DNA of 64,000 bases, taken from Fischerella sp. PCC 9605. Its GTDB lineage: Bacteria > Cyanobacteriota > Cyanobacteriia > Cyanobacteriales > Nostocaceae. Location: NCBI RefSeq assembly GCF_000517105.1, contig NZ_KI912148.1, positions 738,518 through 802,517 on the forward strand, read 5' to 3'. Numbering within the stretch: the stretch's first letter is position 1; the number at the start of each line of letters is the position of its first letter. The position numbers were made by a program, and so were the translations under genes. The notes beneath the pieces are model-generated. The model was not told the origin of the DNA. It searched no databases and worked only from the letters and a program-made list of their open reading frames with translations. Of this stretch, positions 44,594 to 54,176 are shown piece by piece.

Positions 44594-47179
44594 CTATCCA
44601 TTCGTAATCAACGCCTGAAACCGCCTATCTGGGAGAATTCTTTCAAAATCTGAGTCGGTTTTTGCCATCTCTCGGCATTCAGGATTGAGGTTAATGGCTT
44701 GTTTCAAGTTCTCAAGTGTCAAGTCAATATTTTCTTGCAAAGCATAGCAGCAAGCCTTGTCATAATGAGCGCTAAAGGAATCAGGAGCAAGTTCAATGGC
44801 TTTGTTCAGGCTGAGAAGTGCCTGTTCATAACAACCTAACTGATTCAGTGCATTGCCTCGGTTATACCAAGCTTGATGATAGTCAGGTTTGATTGCCAGT
44901 ACCTTGTCGTAAGAAGCAACTGCTTCCTCGTAGCACCCCAAGCTTGCCAGTGCTAGACCCCAGTTATACCAGGCTTGGTAATAGTCAGGCTTGAGTGCCG
45001 CTGCTTGATCGTAAGAGGCAGCAGCTTCCTTGTAGTGCCCCAACAGGTACAGCGCATTGCCCCGGTTATACCAAGCTTGATGATAATCAGGCTTAATTGC
45101 CAGCGCTTTGTCACAAGATGCGATCGCCTCTTTATAAAGACCTAACAAGTACAGCGCTACGCTGCGATTGTACCAAACTTGCTCTAGGTCAGGCTTGATC
45201 AGCAGAACTTTGTCATAGGAGGCAACCGTCTCCTCGTAGCGCCCCAAGAAATACAGCGCATTGCCCCGGTTGTACCAAGCTTGGTAATAGTCGGGTTTGA
45301 TTGCCAGTGCTTTGTTGCAAGAAGCAAATACTTCCTCGTAACGCTTCAAGTTACCAAGTGCTACACCCCGGCTATACCAGGCTTGGTAATAGTCAGGCTT
45401 GATTGCCAGCGCTTTGTCATAGGAGGCAACCGCTTTCTCATAGCACCCTAAGTTCGCCAGTACTAGACCCCGACTATACCAAGCTTGGTAATAGTCAGGC
45501 TTAATTGCTAGTGCTTTGTCATAGGAGGCAACTGCTTCCTCGTAGCGTCCTAAGTTTCCTAGTGCTAGACCCCGGCTATACCAGGCTTGGTAATAGTCGG
45601 GCTTAATTACCAGCCCTTTGTTGTAGGAGGCAATTGCTTCCTCGTAGCGTCCCAAAACGTACAACGCGACACCTCGGTTGTAGTAGGCTGGCTCTTGGTC
45701 AGGCTTAATTGCTAGTGCTTTGTCATAGGAGGTAACTGCTTCCTCGTAGCGTCCTAATAAGTACAGCCCTAAGCTGCGGTTATACCAAGCTTGATCTAGC
45801 TCAGGTTTGATTGCCAGTGCTTTTTCATAGGAGGCAACTGCTTCTTCGTGGCGTCCTAATAAGTATAGTGCGACACCTCTGTAAAACCAAATTTCAGAGA
45901 TTTCAGGGTAAAAATTGATGAGCTTGTTGAAACAAGTTAAGGCTGCTTGTGAGCAATTTAAATTTAACAGTTGCCTGCCAAAATCAAAGAGCGAACCCAA
46001 AATTTTCTGAGGGTATCTATCTGCAATTTCCAAAACCAAAGAGGATAGAGGACGGATATATTCACCCGTCTCTACTTGCCTGCCTTTAGCTTCAATCTGC
46101 CCTTTGCGGGGACTGAGAATGCGTTCAGTTTCAATCAAATAATTTAGTGCTTTAGGAAGTTGCCAGCGATGCCACAACTGCTGTGAAGAGTTCCCTTGTA
46201 CCATCAATAGAGTAGTTGGTTCTAGGATGAATCGCTCAAGCGAGATATGAAGTTGTTGCAGCAAGTCTACTGCGTCGTAAATATATCGGCTAGCAGAATA
46301 TTTTTTGACTGCATCTCCATAACACTTTTCCCAGATACCCTTGCCAGATTCAATGTAATTACTAGATGTTAAGGGCAAACCTCTGTTTCTCAATCGACGC
46401 AGATTCTCAACCACATTTGTAAATGTGCTGTTATTTTTCTCAGCGATGAGTGAATAGTCCTCTTCCTTAACATCTATTTGGGATCGGGAAGCAGTATCAC
46501 TCAATAACTGAACTATTGCTTCTTTTTCTGGTTCTGGTAATTCGTAAACCTCAAAGCGCTGCCACCATTGCTGATAGTATCTCTCCCATTCCAGTTTTTC
46601 CCATTCGCTTGGTTCTCCTAATATTTCTGAGTCTCTTTCATTCCGGGCGGTGGCAATGACTCGCACTTTTGCTTGACCGTAGAACTTTTCATAAACTTCT
46701 AAAACTCGCCCCAGTCGTTCTTGTAAGGGTAGCATTAAAGGGGCTAATTCACATTTCACAAGTCTTGGGTATAGGCTATGCATCCTCTGATTGAGATCGT
46801 CAAGAAAAAACAGCAACTTGCGATTAGTACCAATCTTTTGCAGCTGTTCTTTCGTTGGTTCATCTATCCATCCGTCTGATTTTAGCCACAGAACTGTCCA
46901 GCCCTCTCGGTTATAAATTTGGGCTAATTCTGCTGCTTCTCGTGTCTTCCCCAATCCTGTTCGCCCAACAATTAAAAGCCAGCGGAATTCTTCTAATTTA
47001 TTTTCTAATTCCCGCCGGATATTTCGATGAGCTTGTCGCATCTGATAAGGAATGCATGAGTCTCTGAGGGGATCGTTGTCATCCGTACCGAAAACTACGG
47101 ACAGCACGTTTCCATTGGGTTTTATGACCTCAAAGGGAAAAGTTGAAGGAGGAACTTGCCTAATCCGCCTCTGTTGCAT
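44594..47179 (-). CDS. STAND-like P-loop ATPase with about 12 near-identical TPRs
   Basis: 861 aa. N-terminal ATPase: Walker A GRTGLGKT at 72-79, Walker B LLFFLDDLN at 122-130, sensor-like RVIATARNERD, then a winged-helix-like region to about residue 330. From about 420, 34-residue TPRs such as KPDYYQAWYSRGLALGNLG followed by RYEEAVASYDKALAI repeat about 12 times. Four consecutive units share 80-90 percent of residues, implying recent duplication. The design (sensor repeats plus ATP switch) fits the STAND class used in signalling or immunity, but no effector domain can be identified. An ATG start is clear. Confidence 0.85.
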   Translation of the reverse strand: MQQRRIRQVPPSTFPFEVIKPNGNVLSVVFGTDDNDPLRDSCIPYQMRQAHRNIRRELENKLEEFRWLLIVGRTGLGKTREAAELAQIYNREGWTVLWLKSDGWIDEPTKEQLQKIGTNRKLLFFLDDLNQRMHSLYPRLVKCELAPLMLPLQERLGRVLEVYEKFYGQAKVRVIATARNERDSEILGEPSEWEKLEWERYYQQWWQRFEVYELPEPEKEAIVQLLSDTASRSQIDVKEEDYSLIAEKNNSTFTNVVENLRRLRNRGLPLTSSNYIESGKGIWEKCYGDAVKKYSASRYIYDAVDLLQQLHISLERFILEPTTLLMVQGNSSQQLWHRWQLPKALNYLIETERILSPRKGQIEAKGRQVETGEYIRPLSSLVLEIADRYPQKILGSLFDFGRQLLNLNCSQAALTCFNKLINFYPEISEIWFYRGVALYLLGRHEEAVASYEKALAIKPELDQAWYNRSLGLYLLGRYEEAVTSYDKALAIKPDQEPAYYNRGVALYVLGRYEEAIASYNKGLVIKPDYYQAWYSRGLALGNLGRYEEAVASYDKALAIKPDYYQAWYSRGLVLANLGCYEKAVASYDKALAIKPDYYQAWYSRGVALGNLKRYEEVFASCNKALAIKPDYYQAWYNRGNALYFLGRYEETVASYDKVLLIKPDLEQVWYNRSVALYLLGLYKEAIASCDKALAIKPDYHQAWYNRGNALYLLGHYKEAAASYDQAAALKPDYYQAWYNWGLALASLGCYEEAVASYDKVLAIKPDYHQAWYNRGNALNQLGCYEQALLSLNKAIELAPDSFSAHYDKACCYALQENIDLTLENLKQAINLNPECREMAKTDSDFERILPDRRFQALITNG

Positions 47180-47690
47180 GTATCACCACAAGAGTCTAAC
47201 AACAGCAGTAATTCAAGACATGAGAACCGTCGAGAGAATATTAATTCCTCGTGGTCTTGATGGAATTTCTCAATCGCCCACCCTTTGGCTTGAAGGTCTA
47301 AGCCAAACAACATTCAATTGGCGTATTTACATTCTGTTTTTTAAAATTTGAGCGAGTTACTAGAACTATTATCCCATAACTCAATGAACACAAAGTTAAC
47401 TTAGATTAACTAAGTTAGAGCAAGATAACTGCTTGATATTGGCTAAAACATATTCGTTACAAAATTTGAGCGATCGCACGCCATCTGTGCCAAAAAAGTT
47501 CTTACATCTTAAAAAAAACTTAAGTTGCAGTTAAACTCATCTATTTCACCTTGTCAAAACCTTTGTTGAAAATCAACACTGTAATAAGCAGCGAGCTGAG
47601 CAGTAGTCAGTAACCCCTCAGTCTCACGTCCCCTTAACTTAGTGCTATTCGATAGCATTCCTTTTTCGACTAACTATTAAGGGTTAAATC
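47180..47690. other. Divergent promoter region of STAND gene and catalase
   Basis: 511 bases between two divergent genes. No repeat family, tRNA or convincing gene seen; a 43-codon frame from 47221 has no ribosome site. It should hold both promoters. AAGGG lies seven bases before the catalase ATG. Confidence 0.45.
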
Positions 47691-49166
47691 ATGGACAACG
47701 AGAAAGAAATACTCACAACAGATGCCGGAATTCCAGTCAGCGATAATCAAAACTCACTCACTGCTGGGCCACGCGGCCCGCTGTTGATGCAGGATTTTTA
47801 TCTGATTGAGAAAATGGCTCACTTCAACCGCGAACGCATCCCAGAACGGGTTGTTCACGCCAAAGGTTCGGGAGCCTACGGTACTTTTACTGTCACTAAT
47901 GATATCACTCAATACACCAAAGCGAAACTCTTCTCACAAGTCGGCAAACAAACTGAAATACTGGCAAGGTTTTCTACGGTAGCTGGTGAGCGTGGTGCTG
48001 CTGACGCCGAACGGGATGTACGGGGCTTTGCCGTTAAGTTCTATACAGAAGAAGGCAACTGGGATATGGTCGGCAATAATACTCCGGTCTTCTTCGTGCG
48101 CGATCCCCTCAAGTTTAGTGACTTCATTCACACCCAAAAACGCGATCCCCAGACCAATCTCCGCAGTAGCACGGCAATGTGGGATTTTTGGTCTCTCTCG
48201 CCAGAGAGTCTGCATCAGCTGACAATTCTATTTAGCGATCGCGGACTGCCTAAAAGCTATCGCCACATGAATGGCTACGGCAGCCACACGTATAGTTTTA
48301 TTAATGCAGCCAATGAGCGATTCTGGGTCAAGTTCCACTTTAAGACCATGCAAGGACATGATTACTTGACCAATGAAGAAGGTGCTAAAGTCGTAGGTGA
48401 AGATCGCGAAAGTTTTCAGCGCGATCTGTTCTATGCAATTGAAGGTGGTGACTATCCCAAGTGGCGCTTCATGGTTCAGATTATGCCGGAAGCAGATGCT
48501 GAGAAAACACCTTACAATCCCTTCGATTTAACCAAGGTGTGGCCGCACAAAGATTACCCACTCATTGAGGTAGGCATTCTCGAACTCAATCGCAATCCAG
48601 AAAACTATTTTGCAGAGATCGAGCAATCAGCCTTTGCTCCTTCCAATGTTGTACCAGGTATTTCATTCAGTCCAGACAAGATGCTGCAAGCACGCATTCT
48701 GTCCTACACTGACGCCCATCGCTATCGACTCGGAGTCAATTACGAACACCTACCCGTCAACTGTCCCCATGCAACCAAGGCACACACCTATCATCGTGAT
48801 GGTTCCATGCGCTTTGATCGTAACGGTGGTGGATCGGTAAATTATGAACCAAACAGCTTTAACGGCCCGGTAGAAGATCCGCGTTATAAGGAACCACCAC
48901 TGAAGATTTCTGGGGACGGCGATCGCTACGATCATCGCGAAGGCAACGACGATTACACCCAGGCAGGCAATCTTTTCCGCTTACTAGCGGAAGATGGAAA
49001 GCAAAGGCTTTGCCATAATATTGCAGCCACGATGCAGGGTGTACCGCAGTTCATCATTGAACGGCAACTTGCACACTTTGCTAAAGCCGATCCCGCATAT
49101 GGTGAAGGCGTTGCTAAGGCACTCGGTCTTTCACCGAAGCAAACACAAGCACCTACAAAAGTCTAG
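47691..49166 (+). CDS. Monofunctional heme catalase
   Basis: 491 aa, the small-subunit (clade 3) size. The distal His is in [11 protein letters not shown] (His56), the distal Asn in [13 protein letters not shown], and the proximal Tyr ligand in [16 protein letters not shown]. It decomposes hydrogen peroxide to water and oxygen. Monofunctional catalases are uncommon in cyanobacteria, most of which rely on KatG or manganese catalase, so acquisition by transfer is possible. The 3' end has been duplicated in tandem (see repeat). Confidence 0.93.
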   Translation: MDNEKEILTTDAGIPVSDNQNSLTAGPRGPLLMQDFYLIEKMAHFNRERIPERVVHAKGSGAYGTFTVTNDITQYTKAKLFSQVGKQTEILARFSTVAGERGAADAERDVRGFAVKFYTEEGNWDMVGNNTPVFFVRDPLKFSDFIHTQKRDPQTNLRSSTAMWDFWSLSPESLHQLTILFSDRGLPKSYRHMNGYGSHTYSFINAANERFWVKFHFKTMQGHDYLTNEEGAKVVGEDRESFQRDLFYAIEGGDYPKWRFMVQIMPEADAEKTPYNPFDLTKVWPHKDYPLIEVGILELNRNPENYFAEIEQSAFAPSNVVPGISFSPDKMLQARILSYTDAHRYRLGVNYEHLPVNCPHATKAHTYHRDGSMRFDRNGGGSVNYEPNSFNGPVEDPRYKEPPLKISGDGDRYDHREGNDDYTQAGNLFRLLAEDGKQRLCHNIAATMQGVPQFIIERQLAHFAKADPAYGEGVAKALGLSPKQTQAPTKV

Positions 49167-49399
49167 TAATATCAACCCTCACCCTGTCCTGTCGGACACC
49201 CCTCTCCCAACTTGGGAGAGGGGCAGTTCTTGTGAGGGTAAATACAATAACTAATCAAAAGGCACTCGGTCTTTCACCGAAGCAAGCACAAGCACCTACA
49301 AAAGTCTAGTAATATCAACCCTCACCCCGTCCTGTCGGACACCCCTCTCCCAAGTTGGGAGAGGGGCAGGGGTGAGGGTAAATACGATCACTAATCAAA
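49116..49399. repeat. Tandem duplication of the catalase 3' end plus a palindrome
   Basis: Unit one (49116-49258) and unit two (49259-49399) share the last codons ALGLSPKQ...APTKV, the stop and a CCCTCACCC...GGGTGAGGG palindrome. They differ by a few bases and one 3-base gap. Unit one contains the functional stop. Unit two is a copy of the last 17 codons without a gene. Confidence 0.85.
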
Positions 49400-49513
49400 C
49401 GGATTTGATATAAATTTGTGGGGTGGGCGTCTCGCCCGCCCAGTTTATTGATGTAAGATCCCCAACGCAGAGGTAAGCGCAAAGGGGTCCAGAGTCTTGG
49501 TGCAAAAATTTCG

Positions 49514-49604
49514 GGCGTTGCTGAATCATGGGATGATTTCGCCCAATTTGGGACGAATTTTCAATGGTTTCAACCGCCAATTCATCCCGCATTTATGCAA
49601 CGCC
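49514..49604. mobile_element. MITE D (91 bp) with 8-bp target duplication
   Basis: Ends GGCGTTGCTGAATCATGG and its imperfect complement GCATTTATGCAACGCC. The host sequence AAATTTCG occurs directly before (49506-49513) and after (49605-49612), a perfect 8-bp direct duplication. No coding capacity; the GGCGTTGC ends suggest mobilisation by an unseen transposase. Confidence 0.85.
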
Positions 49605-49643
49605 AAATTTCGTTCTGAACTTATGTATGTTGTATTTAGCAGG

Positions 49644-51308
49644 CTAGTATGGCAGAACTTGAATCAATTGGTATTTTTGCACTGTACCGAGAACGCGATG
49701 GGGTCTAGATAAATCAGTTTCTTGTTTTGCAGAGATCCAAGCGTAGCTAGAAGCTGGCACTTCGGAAATTGTGTCTACGTCCTTTCCGTGGTGAGGAGTG
49801 TAGAAATCAAGCAGTACTCCGGTTTTGCCCCCAACTTTCACAAAGTAGATAGGGTTGTTTTGCAAAACTTGGGCGATCGCAGGCTGTGCTAAAAAAGTTC
49901 TGACATCTGGATTGTAGTCACTCAGCAAGCCGTTACTACTAGCCACAGCTAAAGCCAACCATGCCGGGATCAACCAACCAGCAAGCCAATAATTAGAGGT
50001 GAGAAAAATTTTACCAAAGCGGTAACGACCAATCCACACTAAAGGCAATATCAACCAACCACTACCTAAAGCTAAGGCTAGAGTTGCATATCTGCGGATG
50101 TCACCACTAGGCCAAATAAGAGCGATCGCACCCGCTAGCAATAATAAAATACCTAGCAAACCAAAAATATAGCTGAGATTCCGAGATAGATCCCCCCTAG
50201 CCCCCCTTAGTAAGGGGGGTAATTTACTTCCCCCCTTTTCAAGGGGGGATTGAGGGGGGATCTGATCGTAAATCTTACCCAGCCAATCTAACCCCACAGC
50301 TGCAAGCATGGCAATGAAGGGATACAGTAAAAGACTGTAGTGAGGTAAACGAGTCGAGAAAAGACTAAGCTCGACAAATAAAATGAGTGGAAAGCCAACT
50401 AGTATAAGATGGTAGCGAGGAATGGGACGACGGCAAGCTAAAAATAAACCTAAAAGACTGAAAAAAAACCAAGGAAAGGCTTTGATTGGGACATTCCATA
50501 AATAAAATAAAATTCCCTTGTCACCGCGATCGTGAGAACCTAAACGAAATACAAAATTGAGTAATTCTGCAACACTATCATTGCCGTAGCGTGAAAAGCT
50601 CAACCAAAGCCAGACAAAGGTGGGAATTAAACCTACTGCAAACCCGATATACAACATAAGGTTTGTGAGATGACGATGACGGCGATGTTCCCAAATTAGA
50701 TAAGGTGACAAAGCCATCATTGGCAAAAAAATCATAAAGCTTCTAACTAAGAAACCTAAACCGAAACAAACACCGACAATAAAGCTATAAAAATAGCGAG
50801 ATTTAGGATTTAATTCTGCTTTTAATAAACAAAAAATCGCTAAAAGTACCAAAAAAATCATTGGTACATCAGGTGTGCCTAAACGACAATATTGTAACCA
50901 GAGAAATTCCAAGCTCAGAATTGCACCTGCTAGCCAAGCAATTTTTTGATTAAGTAGAATTTTCCCGATTTCATAGAGAAGTATGACGCTAAAGATCCCC
51001 AAAATCATACTTGGCAAGCGCACGCTAGTTTCACTAATGCCAAACAATGTGTAAGAACTGGCAATTAACCAATAAGGGCCTGGAGTTTTATGATGGGGTT
51101 CTGACCAAGGATTAATCCAGTCTCCAGACTCAAACATCCGGCGCGATCGCCAGGCGTAAAGCCCTTCATCATGGGCCATCAAGCTACTATCACCAGAATT
51201 GAATAGCAATAATGGCAGTATCCAAAATAACAAACTGAGATAGGGAAAACCTGCCCAAAGGCGCAAACGCTGCCAAGTTGATTGAGAATGTAGTAGCTTG
51301 AATGACAT
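49644..51308 (-). CDS. GT39/ArnT-like membrane glycosyltransferase
   Basis: 554 aa from ATG 51308 (MSFKLLHSQSTWQ); the open frame continues 52 codons upstream through a palindrome and STRR, so that part is rejected. The first extracytoplasmic loop has the acidic pair ahead of the transmembrane bundle (HDEGLYAWRSRRMFESGDW, Asp47/Glu48), as in PMT/ArnT-type enzymes that use lipid-linked sugars. About 11 membrane spans. Residues about 349-373 are a repeat-encoded loop (QIPPQSPLEKGG...LLRGARGDLS). Acceptor unknown. Confidence 0.85.
   Translation of the reverse strand: MSFKLLHSQSTWQRLRLWAGFPYLSLLFWILPLLLFNSGDSSLMAHDEGLYAWRSRRMFESGDWINPWSEPHHKTPGPYWLIASSYTLFGISETSVRLPSMILGIFSVILLYEIGKILLNQKIAWLAGAILSLEFLWLQYCRLGTPDVPMIFLVLLAIFCLLKAELNPKSRYFYSFIVGVCFGLGFLVRSFMIFLPMMALSPYLIWEHRRHRHLTNLMLYIGFAVGLIPTFVWLWLSFSRYGNDSVAELLNFVFRLGSHDRGDKGILFYLWNVPIKAFPWFFFSLLGLFLACRRPIPRYHLILVGFPLILFVELSLFSTRLPHYSLLLYPFIAMLAAVGLDWLGKIYDQIPPQSPLEKGGSKLPPLLRGARGDLSRNLSYIFGLLGILLLLAGAIALIWPSGDIRRYATLALALGSGWLILPLVWIGRYRFGKIFLTSNYWLAGWLIPAWLALAVASSNGLLSDYNPDVRTFLAQPAIAQVLQNNPIYFVKVGGKTGVLLDFYTPHHGKDVDTISEVPASSYAWISAKQETDLSRPHRVLGTVQKYQLIQVLPY
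50188..50263. repeat. GATCCCCC palindrome inserted in frame in the glycosyltransferase
   Basis: AGATCCCCCCTAGCCCCCC through to GGGGGATCT, the same core found in MITE E at 44226-44310. It encodes about 25 residues between two transmembrane spans and keeps the reading frame. Confidence 0.8.
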
Positions 51309-51337
51309 TGATGTTTGTTGGTTGGTGATTGGTGGTT

Positions 51338-51365
51338 GTAGAGACGTGCCATGGCACGTCTCTAC
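51338..51365. repeat. 28-bp perfect palindrome, copy 3
   Basis: Identical to the copy at 10234-10261 (half-site GTAGAGACGTGCCA). It lies just upstream of the glycosyltransferase start and was read through as false coding in longer frames. Confidence 0.9.
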
Positions 51366-51483
51366 ATTGGTTGGTGGTTGTTGATTGGTAGATGTTTGAT
51401 AGACTCGCCTATTTTTCAGACTGTTTCTAATATATGTATGGTGATATACAAATTTAGGCAACACTTCTCCTAATTAGGGTTTT

Positions 51484-52134
51484 ATGCCGCTGAGACCAGA
51501 GCAACGTAATAAACTAGACGCAACCGACGACAAGGAATTTTATTCCTTTCCGCGCTTTGTCACCCATGTAGACGAAGGTTTTATTCAACAATTAACGGAT
51601 TTATACCGCGATCGCCTGCAACCCAACATGCGTATTTTAGACATGATGAGCAGTTGGGTATCTCATCTACCAGAAGAAATGCAGTTTGCCCATGTGGAGG
51701 GACACGGACTCAACGCTGAGGAACTAGCACGCAATCCCCGGTTGGATCGTTATTTCGTGCAGGATCTCAACGAAAATCCTCGTTTACCGCTTCCGGATCA
51801 AGATTTTGATGCCGTTCTCAACTGTGTGTCAGTGCAATATTTGCAATATCCAGAGGCAGTATTTTCCGAAGTTCACCGTGTTCTCAAACCAGGTGGTGTG
51901 GCAATTATCAGCTTTTCTAACCGCATGTTTTTTCAAAAGGCTATTCAAGCATGGCGGGATGCTTCGGAAGCAACCAGAGTTGAATTAGTCAAAAGCTATT
52001 TCTCTTCTGTACCAGGATTTACTACTCCAGAAGTAATAGCCCGTCAGTCACCAATACTGACTTTTCTACAGTGGTTGGGTGCTGCGGGAGGAGATCCGTT
52101 TTACGCCGTAATCGCTTACCGTGAAGTAGGGTGA
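51484..52134 (+). CDS. Class I SAM-dependent methyltransferase
   Basis: 216 aa, with AGGG before the ATG. SAM-binding motif MRILDMMSSWVSHLP (in the place of a glycine-rich loop, here less glycine-rich than usual), an acidic residue after it (HVEGHGLNAEEL), and the post-motif LPLPDQDFDAVLNCVSVQYL plus VHRVLKPGGVAIISFSNRMF typical of methyltransf_11. Substrate not evident. Divergent from the GT39 gene by about 175 bases. Confidence 0.8.
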   Translation: MPLRPEQRNKLDATDDKEFYSFPRFVTHVDEGFIQQLTDLYRDRLQPNMRILDMMSSWVSHLPEEMQFAHVEGHGLNAEELARNPRLDRYFVQDLNENPRLPLPDQDFDAVLNCVSVQYLQYPEAVFSEVHRVLKPGGVAIISFSNRMFFQKAIQAWRDASEATRVELVKSYFSSVPGFTTPEVIARQSPILTFLQWLGAAGGDPFYAVIAYREVG

Positions 52135-52342
52135 GCAATGCTGTTCATCCTACGCACATAAAGATGTAATTCCAGACACTTAACATGACCAAAAACTAAA
52201 TTTTCTGCTACAAGCCCGCACAAGGACAGATAATTAACTTGAAGGCCATCTCAAGAATGCAGTAGAGTACGAAGTTATACTTCTACAGCATCGCAGCCTT
52301 CTTCTCTCTTCCTTATTCCTTTAGATAAATGAGGAATCAAAC

Positions 52343-52855
52343 ATGAATTTCCCTCGTGTCCGCAGGATTTTAGCAGTTGTACTGTTATCAGTATTGCTAC
52401 TGACAACAGCGTGTACTCCCAAACAACCTGGACGTTTTGACCAGGTGCAACAAGAAAGCAGCCGTCAAAAAAGTGGTCAAGCCGTTGCTAAAGACGCGAC
52501 TCAGGGTAGCGAATTTAACAAATTTTTTCCTGCTGCTGAAGATGGCTACGAACGGGTATATACCCAAGAAAAAAAGGGTTTTGCTGAAGCTAAGTTGAAA
52601 AAAGACGGTAAAGAATTAGCTATGCTAGCTATTTCCGATACCACCAGCATACCTGGATCAGCAGCAAAATATGCTAATAGCACCAAACAAATCGCCGGTT
52701 ATCCAGCAGTAGAAGTTGGCACTACTCAAACTTCTATATTGGTTAACGATCGCTATCAAGTGAAAGTGCTTTCTCGTTCACCGTCATTTACAGCTAGCGA
52801 TCGCGAAGCTTGGCTCAAAAAATTTAACCTGGATGGACTCGCCAAACTGAAATAA
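52343..52855 (+). CDS. Lipoprotein of unknown function
   Basis: 170 aa. Basic N-terminus, hydrophobic stretch VVLLSVLLLTTAC with lipobox ending at Cys24, then a polar domain (KFFPAAEDGYERVYTQEKKGFAEAKLKKDGKELAMLAISDT). It is therefore a probable periplasmic or thylakoid-lumen lipoprotein. GAGGAA lies before the ATG. The mature part looks like a small alpha/beta domain; the family is not recognised. An STRR hairpin follows. Confidence 0.7.
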   Translation: MNFPRVRRILAVVLLSVLLLTTACTPKQPGRFDQVQQESSRQKSGQAVAKDATQGSEFNKFFPAAEDGYERVYTQEKKGFAEAKLKKDGKELAMLAISDTTSIPGSAAKYANSTKQIAGYPAVEVGTTQTSILVNDRYQVKVLSRSPSFTASDREAWLKKFNLDGLAKLK

Positions 52856-52856
52856 A

Positions 52857-52928
52857 AGTTGTTGGTTGTTAGTTGATAGTTAGTTCAAGCAACAAACAAC
52901 AAACAACAACCAACAAACAACAAATAAA
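52857..52928. repeat. Facing GTTGTTGG / CCAACAAC STRRs
   Basis: A loop separates GTTGTTGGTTGTTAG-type units from their complement AACAACAACCAACAAAC. It lies between two same-strand genes and may separate their transcripts. Confidence 0.6.
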
Positions 52929-52942
52929 ATAAGGAGATTTTT

Positions 52943-53830
52943 GTGAGCAAACCGATTTTTGAGTTGGTTGACGAACTACCAACCAGTGGCTTGACTGTTT
53001 CGATGCTGAACTCACTGGATTTTGTGGCTCCTGGTCAATGGCATAATGTGGTTGGTTTTGTCAACACAATTAAAACCGTGACTGGCGAAACCGACGAAGG
53101 TTTAATTCAAGCTATTGGCGAACGAGCAATTTATCTCTACAATGACCGCTCCCAAGGATATCAGCGGGCCATGTGGCTGTACCAAACCGTTGATAGTACA
53201 GATAAAGCTCTCGGTGCAGCAGCTTTGGCTAATAAGGTAGGAGAGAGAATTCCTCTTTTAGGCTTTCTTAACTCTATCACTCCCAAAGCTGACAAAGCCC
53301 AAACCATTGACCTGTGTCTGAAATTAGTTGCCGAGTTGGTAGCATTTTGTAGCATCAACGGCATTCCTGGCGACAGCATTGGCGATTTTGTGGCATCTTT
53401 GGGTGAGTATAGCAGTGAGTCACTGATCCGCATGGTTGCATTAGTTTGCGTTGATGGTTTGATCCCCCTTGGGCCAGACTTTATTAGCAAAGCCTTGTCT
53501 ACGATCAATCAGACTAGTCCCCAAGAATTAGAACAAAACAAAACTTTCCAGAACATGCAAGAGGCAATTCCAGGTAATAATTCCAGCAGCAAACTGAATT
53601 TTATTGGCGAAAGCTTTAACTCAGTTCAAGGCTGGATGAGCAATCTAGTTGCCTCGAATGGTTTAACACCCCAAAAAGTTGTTCATCACTTGCAAAATTT
53701 TGTCGAAGTTACTGATGACAGATTAGATTATTTGGGGGCGTTCCTGGATGTAGCTACGAATTACTATGAACATACAGGTACACAAACCTTAGCGCGTCGC
53801 TTGATCGAGCGAGCTGTGGCAGAAATTTAG
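52943..53830 (+). CDS. Conserved helical protein of unknown function
   Basis: 295 aa from GTG 52943 with AAGGAG six bases upstream. Mostly alpha-helical (GFVNTIKTVTGETDEGLIQAIGERAIYLYNDRSQGYQRAMWLYQTVD) with a weak Gly/Leu-rich middle (GIPGDSIGDFVASLGEYSSESLIRMVALVCVDGLIPLGPDF). No signal peptide, no catalytic motif. I do not recognise it. Monocistronic. Confidence 0.65.
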   Translation: MSKPIFELVDELPTSGLTVSMLNSLDFVAPGQWHNVVGFVNTIKTVTGETDEGLIQAIGERAIYLYNDRSQGYQRAMWLYQTVDSTDKALGAAALANKVGERIPLLGFLNSITPKADKAQTIDLCLKLVAELVAFCSINGIPGDSIGDFVASLGEYSSESLIRMVALVCVDGLIPLGPDFISKALSTINQTSPQELEQNKTFQNMQEAIPGNNSSSKLNFIGESFNSVQGWMSNLVASNGLTPQKVVHHLQNFVEVTDDRLDYLGAFLDVATNYYEHTGTQTLARRLIERAVAEI

Positions 53831-54176
53831 ATTGATAACTTGATGGATAATTAGTAATAAAATCTATTACTAATTATCCTTTTTAAAATAATAATTTCTC
53901 AGATGGAAAAATATTCTCAAAAAAGTAATTAATCAAACTGGAAATAAAGGGGTTGTACTCGATAATGATTGACGCGACCAAGTAGGTTGGCATAGATAAC
54001 GTATTCTGCGTGGTGACTGTTAGTGGTTAGTGGTTAATGGTTAGTGGTTAATAATAAACAACCAATAACCAACTATTACCTACTAACTACTACCTACTAC
54101 CTACTAACTACTATCTACTAACTGCCCTCCAACTACTTAGCAGTCAACCCTTGAAGGTGTTAACCACACAACCCCA
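53831..54176. other. Gap with STRRs before the racemase gene
   Basis: Holds GGTTAGTGGTTAATGGTTAG and CCTACTAACTACTACCTACTA STRRs at 54018-54125. No gene or structured RNA recognised. Confidence 0.5.

Noticed and set aside
47221-47352. 43-residue peptide upstream of catalase
   Set aside because: No ribosome site; lies in a divergent promoter region and has no conserved pattern.
49401-49643. Start of an insertion sequence with transposase
   Set aside because: Ends of an IS-like element are present, but only 91 bp lie between them and no transposase frame exists; treated as a MITE.
51309-51464. Longer N-terminus of the GT39 enzyme
   Set aside because: Encoded by STRR and palindrome DNA; MSFKLL at 51308 starts a normal first helix.
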